A stretch of 64,000 nucleotides of DNA from Phyllobacterium calauticae (GTDB taxonomy: Bacteria; Pseudomonadota; Alphaproteobacteria; Rhizobiales; Rhizobiaceae): assembly GCF_019991125.1 (NCBI RefSeq), contig NZ_JAGENB010000002.1, positions 930,001 through 994,000 on the forward strand. Direction: 5' to 3'. The notes below the pieces were generated by a model. The model made no database searches. It worked only from the letters and a program-made list of their open reading frames with translations, and was not told the DNA's origin. Each line of letters starts with the position of its first letter. Position 1 is the first letter of the stretch. Both the position numbers and the translations under genes were made by a program. Below are positions 38,863 to 48,327 of the stretch, piece after piece.

Positions 38863-40392
38863 TCAGATTTTCGTGTCGATCAGCATGAAGGCAGGAATAT
38901 CATCGCCAAAGCCGACCGGCGACGGTTCATTGTCGCCCCGGTCGCGGCGGTATTCGCGCTCACGTTCGCGCCGTGGTTGTTCCTGCTGAGCGGCAGGGCG
39001 GGCGCGGCGCTGTTCATTGTCAGCCTTGATTGCAGCCTTTTGCGGCTTCTCGGCCGTCTTCTTGACGGGCGCTTCGGCGACAACCGGCTGTTCGCCGGTT
39101 TCCTTGGCGCGCTCGGCGGCGGCAATGATGTCGATTTCCGACTGCGGGCGTTCGCGCTCGCGGCCGTCATTGCGCGGCTTGCGCTTGCTTTCGCTCTTGC
39201 CGCGGGCACTACGGCCACGGCGCGGCGCTTCGTCGGTTTCTTCCGAAACGGGCAGGGTGGTGAGATCGCCGTCATACCAGTTGATGTCTTCGCCGATCAG
39301 TTTTTCGATGGAGGCGAGATGTTTGACATCGGATGGCGTGACCAGCGTGAAAGCCTTGCCCGAGCGTCCGGCGCGGCCCGTGCGGCCAATGCGGTGGACA
39401 TAATCTTCCGAATGGATCGGCACGTCGAAATTGAAGACGTGGCTGACGTCGGGAATATCGAGACCGCGGGCAGCCACATCGGAGGCAACGAGGATCTTGA
39501 GCTTGCCGTCCTTGAAATTGGCCAGCATCGTCGTGCGGGCGCGCTGATCCATATCGCCGTGCAGGGCACCGGCATCGAATTCATGCTTGACCAGCGAGCG
39601 GAACAGCTCCGAAACATCCTTTTTGCGGTTGCAGAAGATGATCGCGTTCTTCAGGCCATCCTCTTCGGCGCGGATGAGATCGCGCAGCTTGGCGCGCTTT
39701 TCCCAATCCTTCTTGCCCGATTTGACCAGCTGCTGTTCGACGGTCTTGGCCGTCGTCGCCGCCTTGGCGACTTCAACACGCACCGGCGCATGCAGGAACT
39801 GTTCGGTCAGCTTGGTGATCTCAGGCGGCATGGTGGCCGAGAAGAACAGTGTCTGGCGGGTAAAGGGGATCAGTTTGCAGATGCGCTCGATATCGGGGAT
39901 GAAGCCCATGTCGAGCATGCGGTCGGCTTCGTCGATGACGAGAATGTCGACGCCGGTCAGGAGCAGCTTGCCGCGCTCGAAATGATCGAGCAGGCGGCCG
40001 GGCGTGGCGATCAGGACGTCGGCACCGCGTTCCAGCTTACGCAGCTGGTCGTCAAACGAGACGCCGCCGATCAGCAGCGCAACGTTGAGGCGATGGTTCT
40101 TGCCGTATTTGACGAAGTTTTCCTCGACCTGCGCCGCGAGTTCGCGTGTCGGCTCCAGAATGAGCGTACGCGGCATGCGGGCACGGGCGCGGCCCTGTTC
40201 CAGCAGCGTCAGCATCGGCAGCACGAAGGAGGCTGTCTTGCCGGTCCCTGTCTGGGCAATGCCGAGCACGTCCTTGCGCTGCAGCGCATGCGGGATGGCG
40301 CCTGCCTGGATCGGAGTGGGGATTGTGTATCCTGCTGCTTCGACAGCGTCGAGCACTTTCGGCGAAAGGCCCAGATCAGCGAACGTGGTCAA
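38863..40392 (-). CDS. rhlE: DEAD-box ATP-dependent RNA helicase (RhlE-like)
   Basis: A 509-residue DEAD-box helicase. The Q motif region FADLGLSPKVLDAVEAAGY, Walker A AQTGTGKTASF, PTRELAAQ, DEAD in VIDEADRMLDMGF, SATMP, and HRIGRTGRAGRSG (motif VI) are in order within the first 370 residues. The last 130 residues form a disordered tail rich in Arg/Lys/Pro/Glu, typical of RhlE. It may assist ribosome assembly or RNA decay alongside RNase E in this window. A long plus-strand reading frame lies antisense to it and is a shadow. Confidence 0.95.
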   Translation of the reverse strand: MTTFADLGLSPKVLDAVEAAGYTIPTPIQAGAIPHALQRKDVLGIAQTGTGKTASFVLPMLTLLEQGRARARMPRTLILEPTRELAAQVEENFVKYGKNHRLNVALLIGGVSFDDQLRKLERGADVLIATPGRLLDHFERGKLLLTGVDILVIDEADRMLDMGFIPDIERICKLIPFTRQTLFFSATMPPEITKLTEQFLHAPVRVEVAKAATTAKTVEQQLVKSGKKDWEKRAKLRDLIRAEEDGLKNAIIFCNRKKDVSELFRSLVKHEFDAGALHGDMDQRARTTMLANFKDGKLKILVASDVAARGLDIPDVSHVFNFDVPIHSEDYVHRIGRTGRAGRSGKAFTLVTPSDVKHLASIEKLIGEDINWYDGDLTTLPVSEETDEAPRRGRSARGKSESKRKPRNDGRERERPQSEIDIIAAAERAKETGEQPVVAEAPVKKTAEKPQKAAIKADNEQRRARPAAQQEQPRREREREYRRDRGDNEPSPVGFGDDIPAFMLIDTKI

Positions 40393-40581
40393 TGGAGGTT
40401 TAACTTTCTATCTGCAGTCGATGCCGCACATGTCCGTCATTTTTGCCAATGGAATGGGTGCTTTGTATTGCACATTGTCTTGCAGGAATGGCGTTAGGGC
40501 TCATGCCAGCAAAAGTCAACTCTCGCGTCCCGTGAGATTTAAGAGTCTGTTACAATTGTGCATCACTTTAATCTAATGTTG

Positions 40582-41355
40582 TCAATAAAGGAACTGTTCT
40601 TTGAGAATTCGTTCATTCCACGAATGGTTCTTGTCGAACAAGATGGTTGCGCGCAGTTGTGAGGCTTCTTCGATGGTGACCGAAAGAACCGACTTCACTT
40701 CCGTGTGATCGGCGACCGCATTGACCGGCCGCTTCTCCGGCTCGAGGATATCAAGCCGCACCGTGACCTTGTTCGACAGCAGCGCACCGCGCCAGCGGCG
40801 CGGGCGGAAGGGTGAGACCGGGGTGAGGGCCAGCAAACGGGCATCGAGCGGCAGGATCGGCCCTTGCGCCGAGAGATTGTAGGCGGTTGAACCAGCGGGT
40901 GTTGCCACCATCACGCCATCGCAGATCAGTTCCTCCAGGCGAACCTGGTCGTCGACGGTGATCCTGATCTTCGCGGCCTGATAGGACTGGCGCAGCAGAT
41001 AGACATCGTTGAGCGCAAAGGAGGTCACGGTGCCTTCCTCCAGCGATTCCGCCACCATCTTGAGCGGGCGGATGGTTTCGGCCTGCGCCGCCTCCACACG
41101 TTCCTTCAGGCCGGTCTCGCTGTACTCGTTCATGAGAAACCCGACGGAGCCGCGATTCATGCCATAGGTCATCTTGCCCTGGTTCATGTGGTTCTGCAGC
41201 GTCTGGAGCATGAAGCCATCGCCGCCGAGCGCAATGATGACGTCGGCATCCTTGGGGGCCGTCTGCCCGTAGACATTGACGAGAGACGCCATGGCCTCGT
41301 CGGATTCCGGTGTTCCGGAGGAAAGAAAAGCAAAGGTTTCAATATTCCGGGTCAT
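40582..41355 (-). CDS. nadK: NAD kinase
   Basis: A 257-residue kinase making NADP from NAD. The family GGDG motif (ALGGDGFMLQTL, about residue 45), NRGSVGFLMNEY, and the C-terminal ICDGVMVATPAGSTAYNLSAQGP are present. The start at 41355 was chosen because the family begins close to MTRNIETFAF; an upstream frame to 41400 is not supported. It is close to the tRNA-Thr gene on the opposite strand and to rhlE downstream. Confidence 0.95.
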   Translation of the reverse strand: MTRNIETFAFLSSGTPESDEAMASLVNVYGQTAPKDADVIIALGGDGFMLQTLQNHMNQGKMTYGMNRGSVGFLMNEYSETGLKERVEAAQAETIRPLKMVAESLEEGTVTSFALNDVYLLRQSYQAAKIRITVDDQVRLEELICDGVMVATPAGSTAYNLSAQGPILPLDARLLALTPVSPFRPRRWRGALLSNKVTVRLDILEPEKRPVNAVADHTEVKSVLSVTIEEASQLRATILFDKNHSWNERILKEQFLY

Positions 41356-41510
41356 GGCTGCCTGCGTGTCCGAGCATGTCGAGGATGTATCGCCTAGCAC
41401 GGCGCGCTTGATCTGGCAAAACGCGGTGCAGGTAAAAAAACCGGAAAAAATGCGCCAAGTGCTGTTTTTTCATTTTACATCGGGGAGGTTTATGCTAATC
41501 GGACGCCGCT

Positions 41511-41586
41511 GCCCTTGTAGCTCAGTTGGTAGAGCATCTGATTTGTAATCAGAGGGTCGGGAGTTCGAGTCTCTCCGGGGGCACCA
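41511..41586 (+). tRNA. tRNA-Thr (TGT anticodon)
   Basis: A 76-base cloverleaf with encoded CCA. The acceptor pairs GCCCTTG with CGGGGGC (two G-U pairs), D arm GCTCAGTTGGTAGAGC, anticodon loop TTTGTAA giving TGT, and T arm GGGAG-TTCGAGT-CTCTC. In many bacteria a Thr tRNA belongs to the tuf cluster; here it lies 12 kb away, next to nadK. Confidence 0.97.
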
Positions 41587-41699
41587 CCTGTTTTTGCTTC
41601 ATTTTCAAGTGGTTGTTTGTCCAGCATCTTTTTCAAGGTGCGGGGCCGGGATGTGAAGTGCGGGTCGAAGCGTTCTCCATCCGATCCGCGCCATAGGCC

Positions 41700-42086
41700 T
41701 TATCCCCGCCAATGGCTGTACGCGAACGCTCCAAGAGCCAGCGCAGCCAGAGCCCAAACCAGCAGAATGAATGCGAGGCCCGCCTTGCTCGTGGGGCGAT
41801 CGGATCGCTCGTCGGCGGCGTGGCGGAATTCCTGCATCAACGGCGCCGGTATGAGTTTTATCGCCAGCAGGATACCGGCAGGGACAATCAAGAGATCATC
41901 CAGATATCCCACGACCGGGATGAAGTCGGGTATGAGATCGATCGGCGATAGGGCATAGGCCGCCACGAAACCCGCAATGACCTTTGCCAGCGTTGGTGTT
42001 CGCGGATCGCGCGCCGCGATCCAAAGCGCCACGACATCGCGCTTTATCCGCCGCGCCCATTGTTTGATATCCGTTGTCCAGGCCAT
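41700..42086 (-). CDS. DUF1232 (YkvA-family) membrane protein
   Basis: A 128-residue protein with the DUF1232 signature YALSPIDLIPDFIPVVGYLDD near residue 50. Hydrophobic segments lie around the signature and at the C terminus (LAFILLVWALAALALGAFAY), so two or three membrane spans are likely. Function unknown. The ATG at 42086 is preferred to a TTG at 42101. Confidence 0.88.
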   Translation of the reverse strand: MAWTTDIKQWARRIKRDVVALWIAARDPRTPTLAKVIAGFVAAYALSPIDLIPDFIPVVGYLDDLLIVPAGILLAIKLIPAPLMQEFRHAADERSDRPTSKAGLAFILLVWALAALALGAFAYSHWRG

Positions 42087-42168
42087 CAGAGCAATTAGCA
42101 ACGAATTTCAATCAATAGCTAGTCCATTTTGGCCATTCGCGGCATGGCCCGAGCAGAAGCGCAGATCA

Positions 42169-42372
42169 TCAGATGGTGGTTCGACGCTTCGAGCTGCGAT
42201 GCAATGCGGCAGCGACCAAACTGGGATCAAGTGAAACGTTGATCACCGTATCGCAATGCGGGCAGACAAACATCCCGCCGCGCAAATGCTTCGTGCCATC
42301 CACCAAATCAACCTGTTGAACAGTGATGGATGTCAGTTCGTGCGCGCACTTTGGGCATTTCCCGCTCGTCAT
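42169..42372 (-). CDS. small zinc-ribbon protein
   Basis: A 67-residue protein with CPKC near the N terminus and CPHC 28 residues later, a four-Cys zinc ribbon. The rest is short and unremarkable. The start at 42372 follows GGGAAGA; a longer frame to 42405 is less likely. Its neighbours are DUF1232 downstream on the same strand and a methyltransferase remnant on the other side. Role unknown. Confidence 0.6.
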   Translation of the reverse strand: MTSGKCPKCAHELTSITVQQVDLVDGTKHLRGGMFVCPHCDTVINVSLDPSLVAAALHRSSKRRTTI

Positions 42373-42631
42373 TCGCTCTTCCCGTCTTTGGACGGATTTT
42401 GACACAACTCTGGCAAAAGCAAACCTATCCGATGAGGTGAAGACCTACATCGTTCAGGCACTGGCGGGCGATGCCGACTCCGGTCTGGCGCCTAAGTGGA
42501 AAACGACGTCTGAAGAGACCCTTGCATCCCCAAATTCCTTCCGGGGATCTGAAAGCCTGCTGCGGTGTGTTGGCACAGCACAGATCGCCGTGATGGGGCT
42601 TTTCGACAAGCCGTAACCGAGAGAACGCCGG

Positions 42632-42811
42632 GTGGATCGAACAGCACGTCTGCGGTCGTTGATTGATGTCGATGGACAAGGGCTTGAGATCGGCCCGAGC
42701 TACAATCCGCTGCTGCCGAAGTTTCGCGCAGGAGGGCTATCAGCCGTTTCTTTTCGCAACAATGACTGTTTAGCCGGGAAAGCTGTCATCGATCCGTGCT
42801 TACAGGAGTGA
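42632..42811 (+). pseudogene. remnant of a SAM-dependent methyltransferase
   Basis: Sixty codons from a GTG at 42632. The first 30 residues match the N terminus of a methyltransferase group, including GLEIGPSYNPLLPK, the glycine-motif strand. After Lys30 the sequence departs (FRAGGLSAVSFRN...) and stops at 42811, overlapping the end of the Nramp-like gene by 12 bases. The catalytic and substrate domains are absent. The 259 bases before it (42373-42631) hold only an unassignable reading frame and may also be decayed. Confidence 0.55.
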
Positions 42812-44101
42812 TGTCACGATCATGCCGATCACGGCAGCAGCCATAACGGCCGTGGCCAGCCAGCCTATCCAGCAAAGCGGACCCTTTACGGTATTCTTCT
42901 TCATGATGTCGGTTCTGGCCGTCATCAACATCATCATCACCATGACCGGGACGGATACGATGCCATTGATGACGGCACTCCAGAACAATGCCTTGATGGG
43001 GTCGATGGGCGAAAAATCAACGAGAATGCCAATGAGTGTCGCCGCGGCAATGGTTGCGTAAAACGCCTTGGCTTCCTTCGGCTTGCGCGCAAGGCCGATC
43101 GGCCATTTGCGGGCTTCACCCAGGGCATAGGCCGCCGATCCCGCCAGCACAGGAATGGCAAGCAGGCCGGTTCCAATGATGCCCAGCGCAAAGATCGTGA
43201 AGGCAAACTGGCCGGCAATCGGTTTGAGTGCCTCTGCTGCCTCAGCCGATGTCTGTATGTCTGTCTTTCCGGTCACGTGCAGCGTTGCTGCAGTCGTCAC
43301 CATGATGGCCAGGGCGACCAGGCTCGAGAAGCCCATGCCGACATAGGTATCCCAGCGAATGCGATGGATGGCACCCTTCGACTGTTCCGGTGCATCAACG
43401 AGCGGCTGGCGGGACGCGCTCTCCCTTTCGTCTTCCACCTCCTGCGAGGCCTGCCAGAAGAAAAGATAGGGGCTGATGGTTGTGCCCAGAATGGCCACGA
43501 CCGTCGTCCAGAATGCCGTGTCTGCCGAAAAGGTGGGAATAAAGAGCCCGCGCGCCAGCTCTGCGTAGGGGATTTTCACGACCATGACCGTCCCGAAATA
43601 GGCGAACAGCGAAAATGTCAGCCATTTCAACACGGAGACATAGCGGGTGTACTGCAGGAATATCTGCAGGCAGGCGCTGAAAATCGCGAACAGAACCACA
43701 TAAAGTGCGACCTTGCCGCCGATGAGCAATCCGACCGCGTCGCCCATAGCCCCGAGATCGGCACCGATGTTGATCGTATTGGCAATGAAGAGCAGGGCGA
43801 CGATGGCCGGCAAAATCCAGGGAGGATAATATGTACGCAGATTTGTCGCGATGCCATGGCCCGTCGTGCGTCCTATCCGGGCGCTGATTTCCTGAATGGC
43901 GGCCATCAGCGGATAGCTGAACAGCATGGTCCATGTTATCGCAAATCCGAATTGCGCGCCGGCCTGAGAATACGTGGCGATACCGCTGGGATCGTCATCC
44001 GCCGCACCGGTAATAAGGCCCGGTCCCAATACGCTCAGAAGCTTTGACTTCGATGTTCCCGCTGCTGGATCCTTTTCCGGATCCCTTGTTTTCTTCAACA
44101 C
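42800..44101 (-). CDS. Nramp-related divalent metal transporter with altered metal-site motifs
   Basis: A roughly 433-residue membrane protein with the Nramp LeuT fold (about 11 hydrophobic segments). The TM1 motif reads DPSG (ADDDPSGIATY) instead of DPGN, and the TM6 motif reads SPY (TISPYLFFWQ) instead of MPH, so the canonical metal-site Met is missing. Ion specificity is therefore uncertain (Mn/Fe not assured; magnesium-type relatives are known). The GTG at 44101, with GGGAG nine bases upstream and a TTG next to it, gives a normal N terminus; a longer frame to 44305 would overlap the divergent methyltransferase gene. Confidence 0.85.
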   Translation of the reverse strand: MLKKTRDPEKDPAAGTSKSKLLSVLGPGLITGAADDDPSGIATYSQAGAQFGFAITWTMLFSYPLMAAIQEISARIGRTTGHGIATNLRTYYPPWILPAIVALLFIANTINIGADLGAMGDAVGLLIGGKVALYVVLFAIFSACLQIFLQYTRYVSVLKWLTFSLFAYFGTVMVVKIPYAELARGLFIPTFSADTAFWTTVVAILGTTISPYLFFWQASQEVEDERESASRQPLVDAPEQSKGAIHRIRWDTYVGMGFSSLVALAIMVTTAATLHVTGKTDIQTSAEAAEALKPIAGQFAFTIFALGIIGTGLLAIPVLAGSAAYALGEARKWPIGLARKPKEAKAFYATIAAATLIGILVDFSPIDPIKALFWSAVINGIVSVPVMVMMMLMTARTDIMKKNTVKGPLCWIGWLATAVMAAAVIGMIVTSLL

Positions 44102-44270
44102 GACGATATTCTCCCGAAATGGCCGCTTCAACGGCACACAGCAACGGGCAAAACAGGAATTGGTTCCTTGACGGGAACGACGCATGGCCGCTGATGGCAT
44201 CAGCGGCTCAACCGATGTATAGTTCTGATTGTTGGCCATCGGAGCCTGAGGCGCGACAGGATCATCACCT

Positions 44271-45083
44271 ATGCCTGCCATGGACAAGCTGTTCGCGGGA
44301 TCCATCCCCGAGATTTACGACACCTGTCTGGTGCCTCTCATCTTTCAGGCCTATGCAACTGACCTGGCCCGGCGGGCCGCAGGCGCTGCTCCTGCCGACG
44401 TTCTGGAAACGGCGGCGGGAACCGGCGTCGTCACGCGTGCACTGGCTCCGCTTCTCGACGCGAGAGCCAGTTACATCGTCAGCGATCTCAACCAGCCTAT
44501 GCTCGACAGAGCTGCCATCCGGCAGGGACAGGACGGACGCATCACCTGGCGACAGGCGGACGCGCTTTGCCTGCCCTTCGAGCAGGAGAGTTTCGACGCG
44601 GTTGTCTGTCAGTTTGGCGCGATGTTCTTCCCCGACAGGGTCTCCGGCTATCGGGAGGCGCTTCGCGTCCTTAAACTTGGCGGCCGCTTTCTCTTCAACG
44701 TGTGGGATCGCATCGAGGAAAACGATTTTGCCCGCATCGTCACGGATGCTGCATCCGCCGTTTTCCCCAGCGATCCCCCCCGGTTCCTCGCCCGGACGCC
44801 GCACGGCTATCACGATGTCGGGCTGATCGAAGCAGAATTGCGCATGGCGGGCTTCACAGCCATCGAGATCATGACGCTTCAACACCGAAGCGATGCGCCA
44901 AGCGCCCGCAGCGCGGCGATTGCCTACTGCCAAGGCACGCCACTGCGCAACGAAATCGAAGCCCGCGACCCGAAGGCCTTGCAGACCGTTACCGACCGTG
45001 CCGCCGAAGCGATTGCGAAGCAGTATGGCGATGGGCCGGTTTCCGGAAAAATCCAGGCGCATATCGTTGTTGCACGGGCCTAG
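44271..45083 (+). CDS. class I SAM-dependent methyltransferase
   Basis: A 270-residue cytoplasmic methyltransferase. SAM-binding motif VLETAAGTGVVTRAL near residue 44, the acidic end of strand 2 in SDLNQPML, and motif III FDAVVCQFGAMFFP are visible, followed by REALRVLKLGGRFLF. Substrate unknown. It is divergent from the Nramp-like gene and 169 bases from its start. A second in-frame ATG at 44280 is an alternative. Confidence 0.88.
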   Translation: MPAMDKLFAGSIPEIYDTCLVPLIFQAYATDLARRAAGAAPADVLETAAGTGVVTRALAPLLDARASYIVSDLNQPMLDRAAIRQGQDGRITWRQADALCLPFEQESFDAVVCQFGAMFFPDRVSGYREALRVLKLGGRFLFNVWDRIEENDFARIVTDAASAVFPSDPPRFLARTPHGYHDVGLIEAELRMAGFTAIEIMTLQHRSDAPSARSAAIAYCQGTPLRNEIEARDPKALQTVTDRAAEAIAKQYGDGPVSGKIQAHIVVARA

Positions 45084-45529
45084 CGGATCGAGTCCCAGCG
45101 TTTGCCGCAGCCTTTCGTCACTGGCGCGTCACGCCGGATTTGCTTTTGTCGGTCCTGGAGTGGACAGACATGATCGTCTCAAGAACTGAAGAATAGGGGA
45201 TCATGCCCCAGTCCACTGTCGAGAATGTGGTGCATTGATCTGACGATGAAGCAAAGTGCTGGAAAAGCGCGTGCTGGAATAAATTAGGGCCCTCGTGTGT
45301 CTCCAGACGCGAGGGCTTTTTATCTTTCTGGGGTTTCAGGTTTAAAACCAGCTCTGCCACCGCCCCGTATTGCCGCCGCTGGAGAAAAGCGGGTTCGCGT
45401 GTGCTGCGCGGCGCCGAAGTTCTCAACAGGGTGAGCGTGGCTTAGCCCACGGCACGACCACCCAATGGCGCAAATCCTATGACATGGAACGATGCCACCG
45501 CAGATGTTCGCGTGATCCGCCCTGGCGGA
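45084..45529. other. intergenic region without a supported gene
   Basis: 446 bases. The only clear element is the terminator at 45289-45321. Short reading frames here have no family features. A frame near 45120-45196 ends in VLEWTDMIVSRTEE and might be a fragment of a decayed gene, but I could not assign it. Confidence 0.5.
45289..45321 (+). terminator. rho-independent terminator
   Basis: GCCCTCGTGTGTCT folds on AGACGCGAGGGC (one bulge), followed by TTTTTAT. It lies about 205 bases after the methyltransferase stop, so the transcript it ends either has a long tail or comes from an unrecognised unit in between. Confidence 0.75.
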
Positions 45530-46060
45530 TCACGGCAGCATTCGCTGCATCACCTCATCCCCGCGGATGAAGCGGTGCCAAAGTGCGGCCAGGGCATGAA
45601 TGCCGGCCAGGATGAGTATTCCGTTGGCGCAAAGGCTGTGCAGTTCCCTGATCGATCGCGCGGTTTCCCTGTTGGGAACAAATGGCGTGGGAATGGTGAA
45701 GAGGCCGAAGAAGCTCAAGGCGTCGCCTCTGAACCAGGTGAGCAATATGCCAAGGACCGGAATGGCGATCAGCAAGGCGTAGAGCAAAAGATGCCCGACC
45801 TTTGCCAACGGACGCTCAAGGCCTGTCATCGAAGGCGGAAGCTCCGGGGCGCCGCGCGCGACACGCAAAGCCACCCGCCAGAACACGAGTGCGGCGAGCA
45901 GCAAGCCGAATGAGATATGCAGCCACCACGCCAGGGCCCTCTTGGGATCACCTCTCGGAAAGAGATCGTTGCCATAGGTCAGCGCATAAATCAGCAGGAC
46001 CAGAACGAACAGCGACCAGTGCAGGGTCTTCTGCATCGGTGAATATCCATTGACCGCCAT
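45530..46060 (-). CDS. cytochrome b561 (CybB-like)
   Basis: A 176-residue membrane protein with four hydrophobic helices and the b561/CybB His pattern: LHWSLF (near residue 13), WWLHISFG (near 48), LHSLCANG and IHALAALWHRF near the C terminus, which bind two haems. The family oxidises quinol, and some members reduce superoxide. No genetic context for its partner: a cupin gene is divergent and a methyltransferase lies on the other side. Confidence 0.92.
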   Translation of the reverse strand: MAVNGYSPMQKTLHWSLFVLVLLIYALTYGNDLFPRGDPKRALAWWLHISFGLLLAALVFWRVALRVARGAPELPPSMTGLERPLAKVGHLLLYALLIAIPVLGILLTWFRGDALSFFGLFTIPTPFVPNRETARSIRELHSLCANGILILAGIHALAALWHRFIRGDEVMQRMLP

Positions 46061-46331
46061 GGAAGGTACTCCACTTTATAATCATTCTAATGTTTCTACA
46101 TTGGCGTGAAACGCGGTGCGGCGGCAACGGTTTTTTTCTTAACGATTCGTAAGGTTCGGAGCCGCTGCTTTCCGCCCGCGGTCCATCGTCCGGCAGACAT
46201 CCGCATATGCTGTGCATGCGCATCCTGCCATCGTCAGACGGCTTGAAACCGGATAGCCGCTCCCATACCATTCCGCCCAGATTCATGAACACACGACCCG
46301 TTTGCGCCGTTTGTTCCATCGGGAGTTTGAC

Positions 46332-46853
46332 ATGACAACGAAAGACCGGCCGTCCTGTGTTGCGCATTGGTCCGAGATCGAAGGGACTGATGAAAACCAC
46401 TACAAGGGTGATGACGAATTGCTCGCCATCAACGCGGCTTTCGGTCGGCATTTCGGGCTCGGCAGGATCGGCATTCATCACCAGCGCCTCCTGCCGGGGC
46501 GGCGGACATCTTTCCCGCATGCCGAGAGCGCGGAAGAGGAGTTCGTCTACGTCATCGAGGGCACGCCCGATGTCTGGCTGGACGGCGAACTCTGCCGGTT
46601 GAAGGCGGGCGATGCTGTTGGTTTTCCGGCGGGCACCGGAATTGCCCATAGTTTTCTCAACAATACCGAGGAGGAAGTCCGTCTTCTCGTGGTTGGCGAA
46701 ACACCGAAACCGGAGAATCTGATCTTTTATCCGCGCCATCCCGAGCGGAAGGCATTGCGTTCCGACTGGTGGGACAATCCGCCCGAGCGCCCGTTGGGCG
46801 ACCACGACGGCATGACGGACAAAGTCCGTATTTGGAAAGCGCGGAACGTGTAG
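46332..46853 (+). CDS. cupin domain protein
   Basis: A 173-residue cupin. The metal-binding core contains RTSFPHAESAEEEFVYVIEG (His/Glu ligands of motif 1) and AGTGIAHSFLNNTEEE (motif 2). The rest of the protein has no other domain. Function unknown; cupins bind many small ligands. The ATG at 46332 follows GGGAG; a longer frame starts at 46302. Confidence 0.88.
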   Translation: MTTKDRPSCVAHWSEIEGTDENHYKGDDELLAINAAFGRHFGLGRIGIHHQRLLPGRRTSFPHAESAEEEFVYVIEGTPDVWLDGELCRLKAGDAVGFPAGTGIAHSFLNNTEEEVRLLVVGETPKPENLIFYPRHPERKALRSDWWDNPPERPLGDHDGMTDKVRIWKARNV

Positions 46854-47108
46854 ACGGGCTTCCCGACCGCGGGAAGAAGAGAACGCAAAGCACGTTCCTG
46901 CAAAAGTACTTGCTGATCATGGGGATTTCCGGAAAAACGCGTGAAATCCGCAGTCGGCATGCGCCGGGAAAGCCGCTGTATTGTTCCGATAAACCGGGCC
47001 AGATTTTTCATACTAAATGAGCATTGGCGGGACGTGGCATTTCATTTTTACTTATAGTACGGTTCGCTCGTCCTTGCGGACCATTGAAGAAAAATGAGGG
47101 GAAAAACC

Positions 47109-48230
47109 ATGTCTTTGAAGAGAATAATGCAGGCTGCGTTACTGAGCGTTGCTTTGGGCGCTCCAGTCGCCTTGGCCGATGATCTGAAGATCGCGGTCGC
47201 AGGCCCGATGACCGGCCAGCTTGCCAATATCGGTGACCAGTTCAAGCAGGGCGCACAGGCCGCAGCCGCCGCGATCAACGAAAAGGGCGGCATCAAGGGA
47301 CGGCAGATCAAACTGGTGTTCGAAGATGACGTCTGCGATCCGAAGCAGGCCGTTTCGATTGCCAACCGTATTGTCGGCGAAGGGATCAAGTTCGTCGATG
47401 GTCATGCATGCTCGGGTTCCAGCATCCCCGCGTCGGCGGTTTATGCCGAGGCTGGCGTGCTCATGATGACACCGGCGTCGTCCAACCCCGACCTGACCGA
47501 TGCCGCAGCGAAAAAGGGCTGGTCGACGATCATGCGCCTCTATACGCGCGACGATGGCCAGGGTGAATTTGTCGGCCCATGGATCGCCAAGACATACAAG
47601 GGCAAGCGCGTCGTGATCCTGCATGACAAGGGCGCCTATGGTAAGGGCCTCGCCGATGCGGTGAAAGCCAAGATGAACGAGAGCGGGCTGAAGGAAGTGC
47701 TGTATGACGGCATCAACGCCGGCGACAAGGATTATTCGGCGCTCATCACCAAGCTGAAGGAAGCAAAGGCCGATTTCGTCTATTTCGGCGGCTATCATCC
47801 CGAAGCGGGCCTCATCCTGCGTCAGGCGGCCGACCAGAACTTCAAGTTCCAGCTGATGATGGGCGATGCGATTGCCTCGCCGGAATTCTGGGCGGTGGCA
47901 GGCCCGGCAGGCGAGGGTGTGATGTTCACATTCCCGGCCAATCCGCAGGCCCGGCCTGAGGCGAAAGCGGCGGTTGAGAAGATCAAGGCCAGCGGCTTCA
48001 CGCCGGATGGTTTCACGCTTTTCTCCTACGCGGTTGTTGAAGCTTTCGCACAGGGCATCGATCGTGCCGGCAGCGATGATCCGGTCAAGGTTGCCGCGGC
48101 GCTCAAGGATGGAAAGCCGGTCAATACGGTCATTGGCTCGGTGGTTTTCGATGAGAAGGGCGATATCAAAGATGCCAAATATGACATCAATATCTGGCAC
48201 AACGGTGCTTACTCGGCGATGAAGCCGTAA
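47109..48230 (+). CDS. livK: branched-chain amino acid ABC transporter substrate-binding protein
   Basis: A 373-residue periplasmic binding protein of the LivJ/LivK type. A signal peptide (MSLKRIMQAALLSVALGAPVALA) is followed by DDLKIAVAGPMTGQ, the block KGGIKGRQIKLVFEDDVCDP and GHACSGSSIPAS (ligand Ser/Thr region). The Cys pair CDP...HAC is the usual disulfide of this group. No permease or ATPase genes are adjacent, so its transporter is encoded elsewhere. The ATG at 47109 fits the ribosome site AGGGG; five codons upstream is another ATG. A terminator follows the gene at 48280. Confidence 0.95.
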   Translation: MSLKRIMQAALLSVALGAPVALADDLKIAVAGPMTGQLANIGDQFKQGAQAAAAAINEKGGIKGRQIKLVFEDDVCDPKQAVSIANRIVGEGIKFVDGHACSGSSIPASAVYAEAGVLMMTPASSNPDLTDAAAKKGWSTIMRLYTRDDGQGEFVGPWIAKTYKGKRVVILHDKGAYGKGLADAVKAKMNESGLKEVLYDGINAGDKDYSALITKLKEAKADFVYFGGYHPEAGLILRQAADQNFKFQLMMGDAIASPEFWAVAGPAGEGVMFTFPANPQARPEAKAAVEKIKASGFTPDGFTLFSYAVVEAFAQGIDRAGSDDPVKVAAALKDGKPVNTVIGSVVFDEKGDIKDAKYDINIWHNGAYSAMKP

Positions 48231-48279
48231 GACAGCAAGGGGCAGGCGGTCGTTTCGTCCACCTGTACCGGTCAAAATG

Positions 48280-48306
48280 AAAACGGGCGCCTCGGGCGCC
48301 CGTTTT
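48280..48306. terminator. rho-independent terminator after livK
   Basis: AAAACGGGCGCC pairs with GGCGCCCGTTTT around TCG, perfect 12-base stem with A/T ends, between the ends of livK (+) and the lipoprotein gene (-). It can serve both strands. Confidence 0.92.
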
Positions 48307-48327
48307 CCTTGGCAAACAAGACGTGTT

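Noticed and set aside
38803-40497. Long plus-strand reading frame (564 codons) over rhlE and the NUDIX gene
   Set aside because: It lies antisense to a complete DEAD-box helicase with all motifs; it has no family features. Shadow frame caused by GC-rich codon use.
45118-45426. 102-codon minus-strand frame in the 45.1-45.5 kb gap
   Set aside because: It crosses a terminator hairpin and has no ribosome site or family features.
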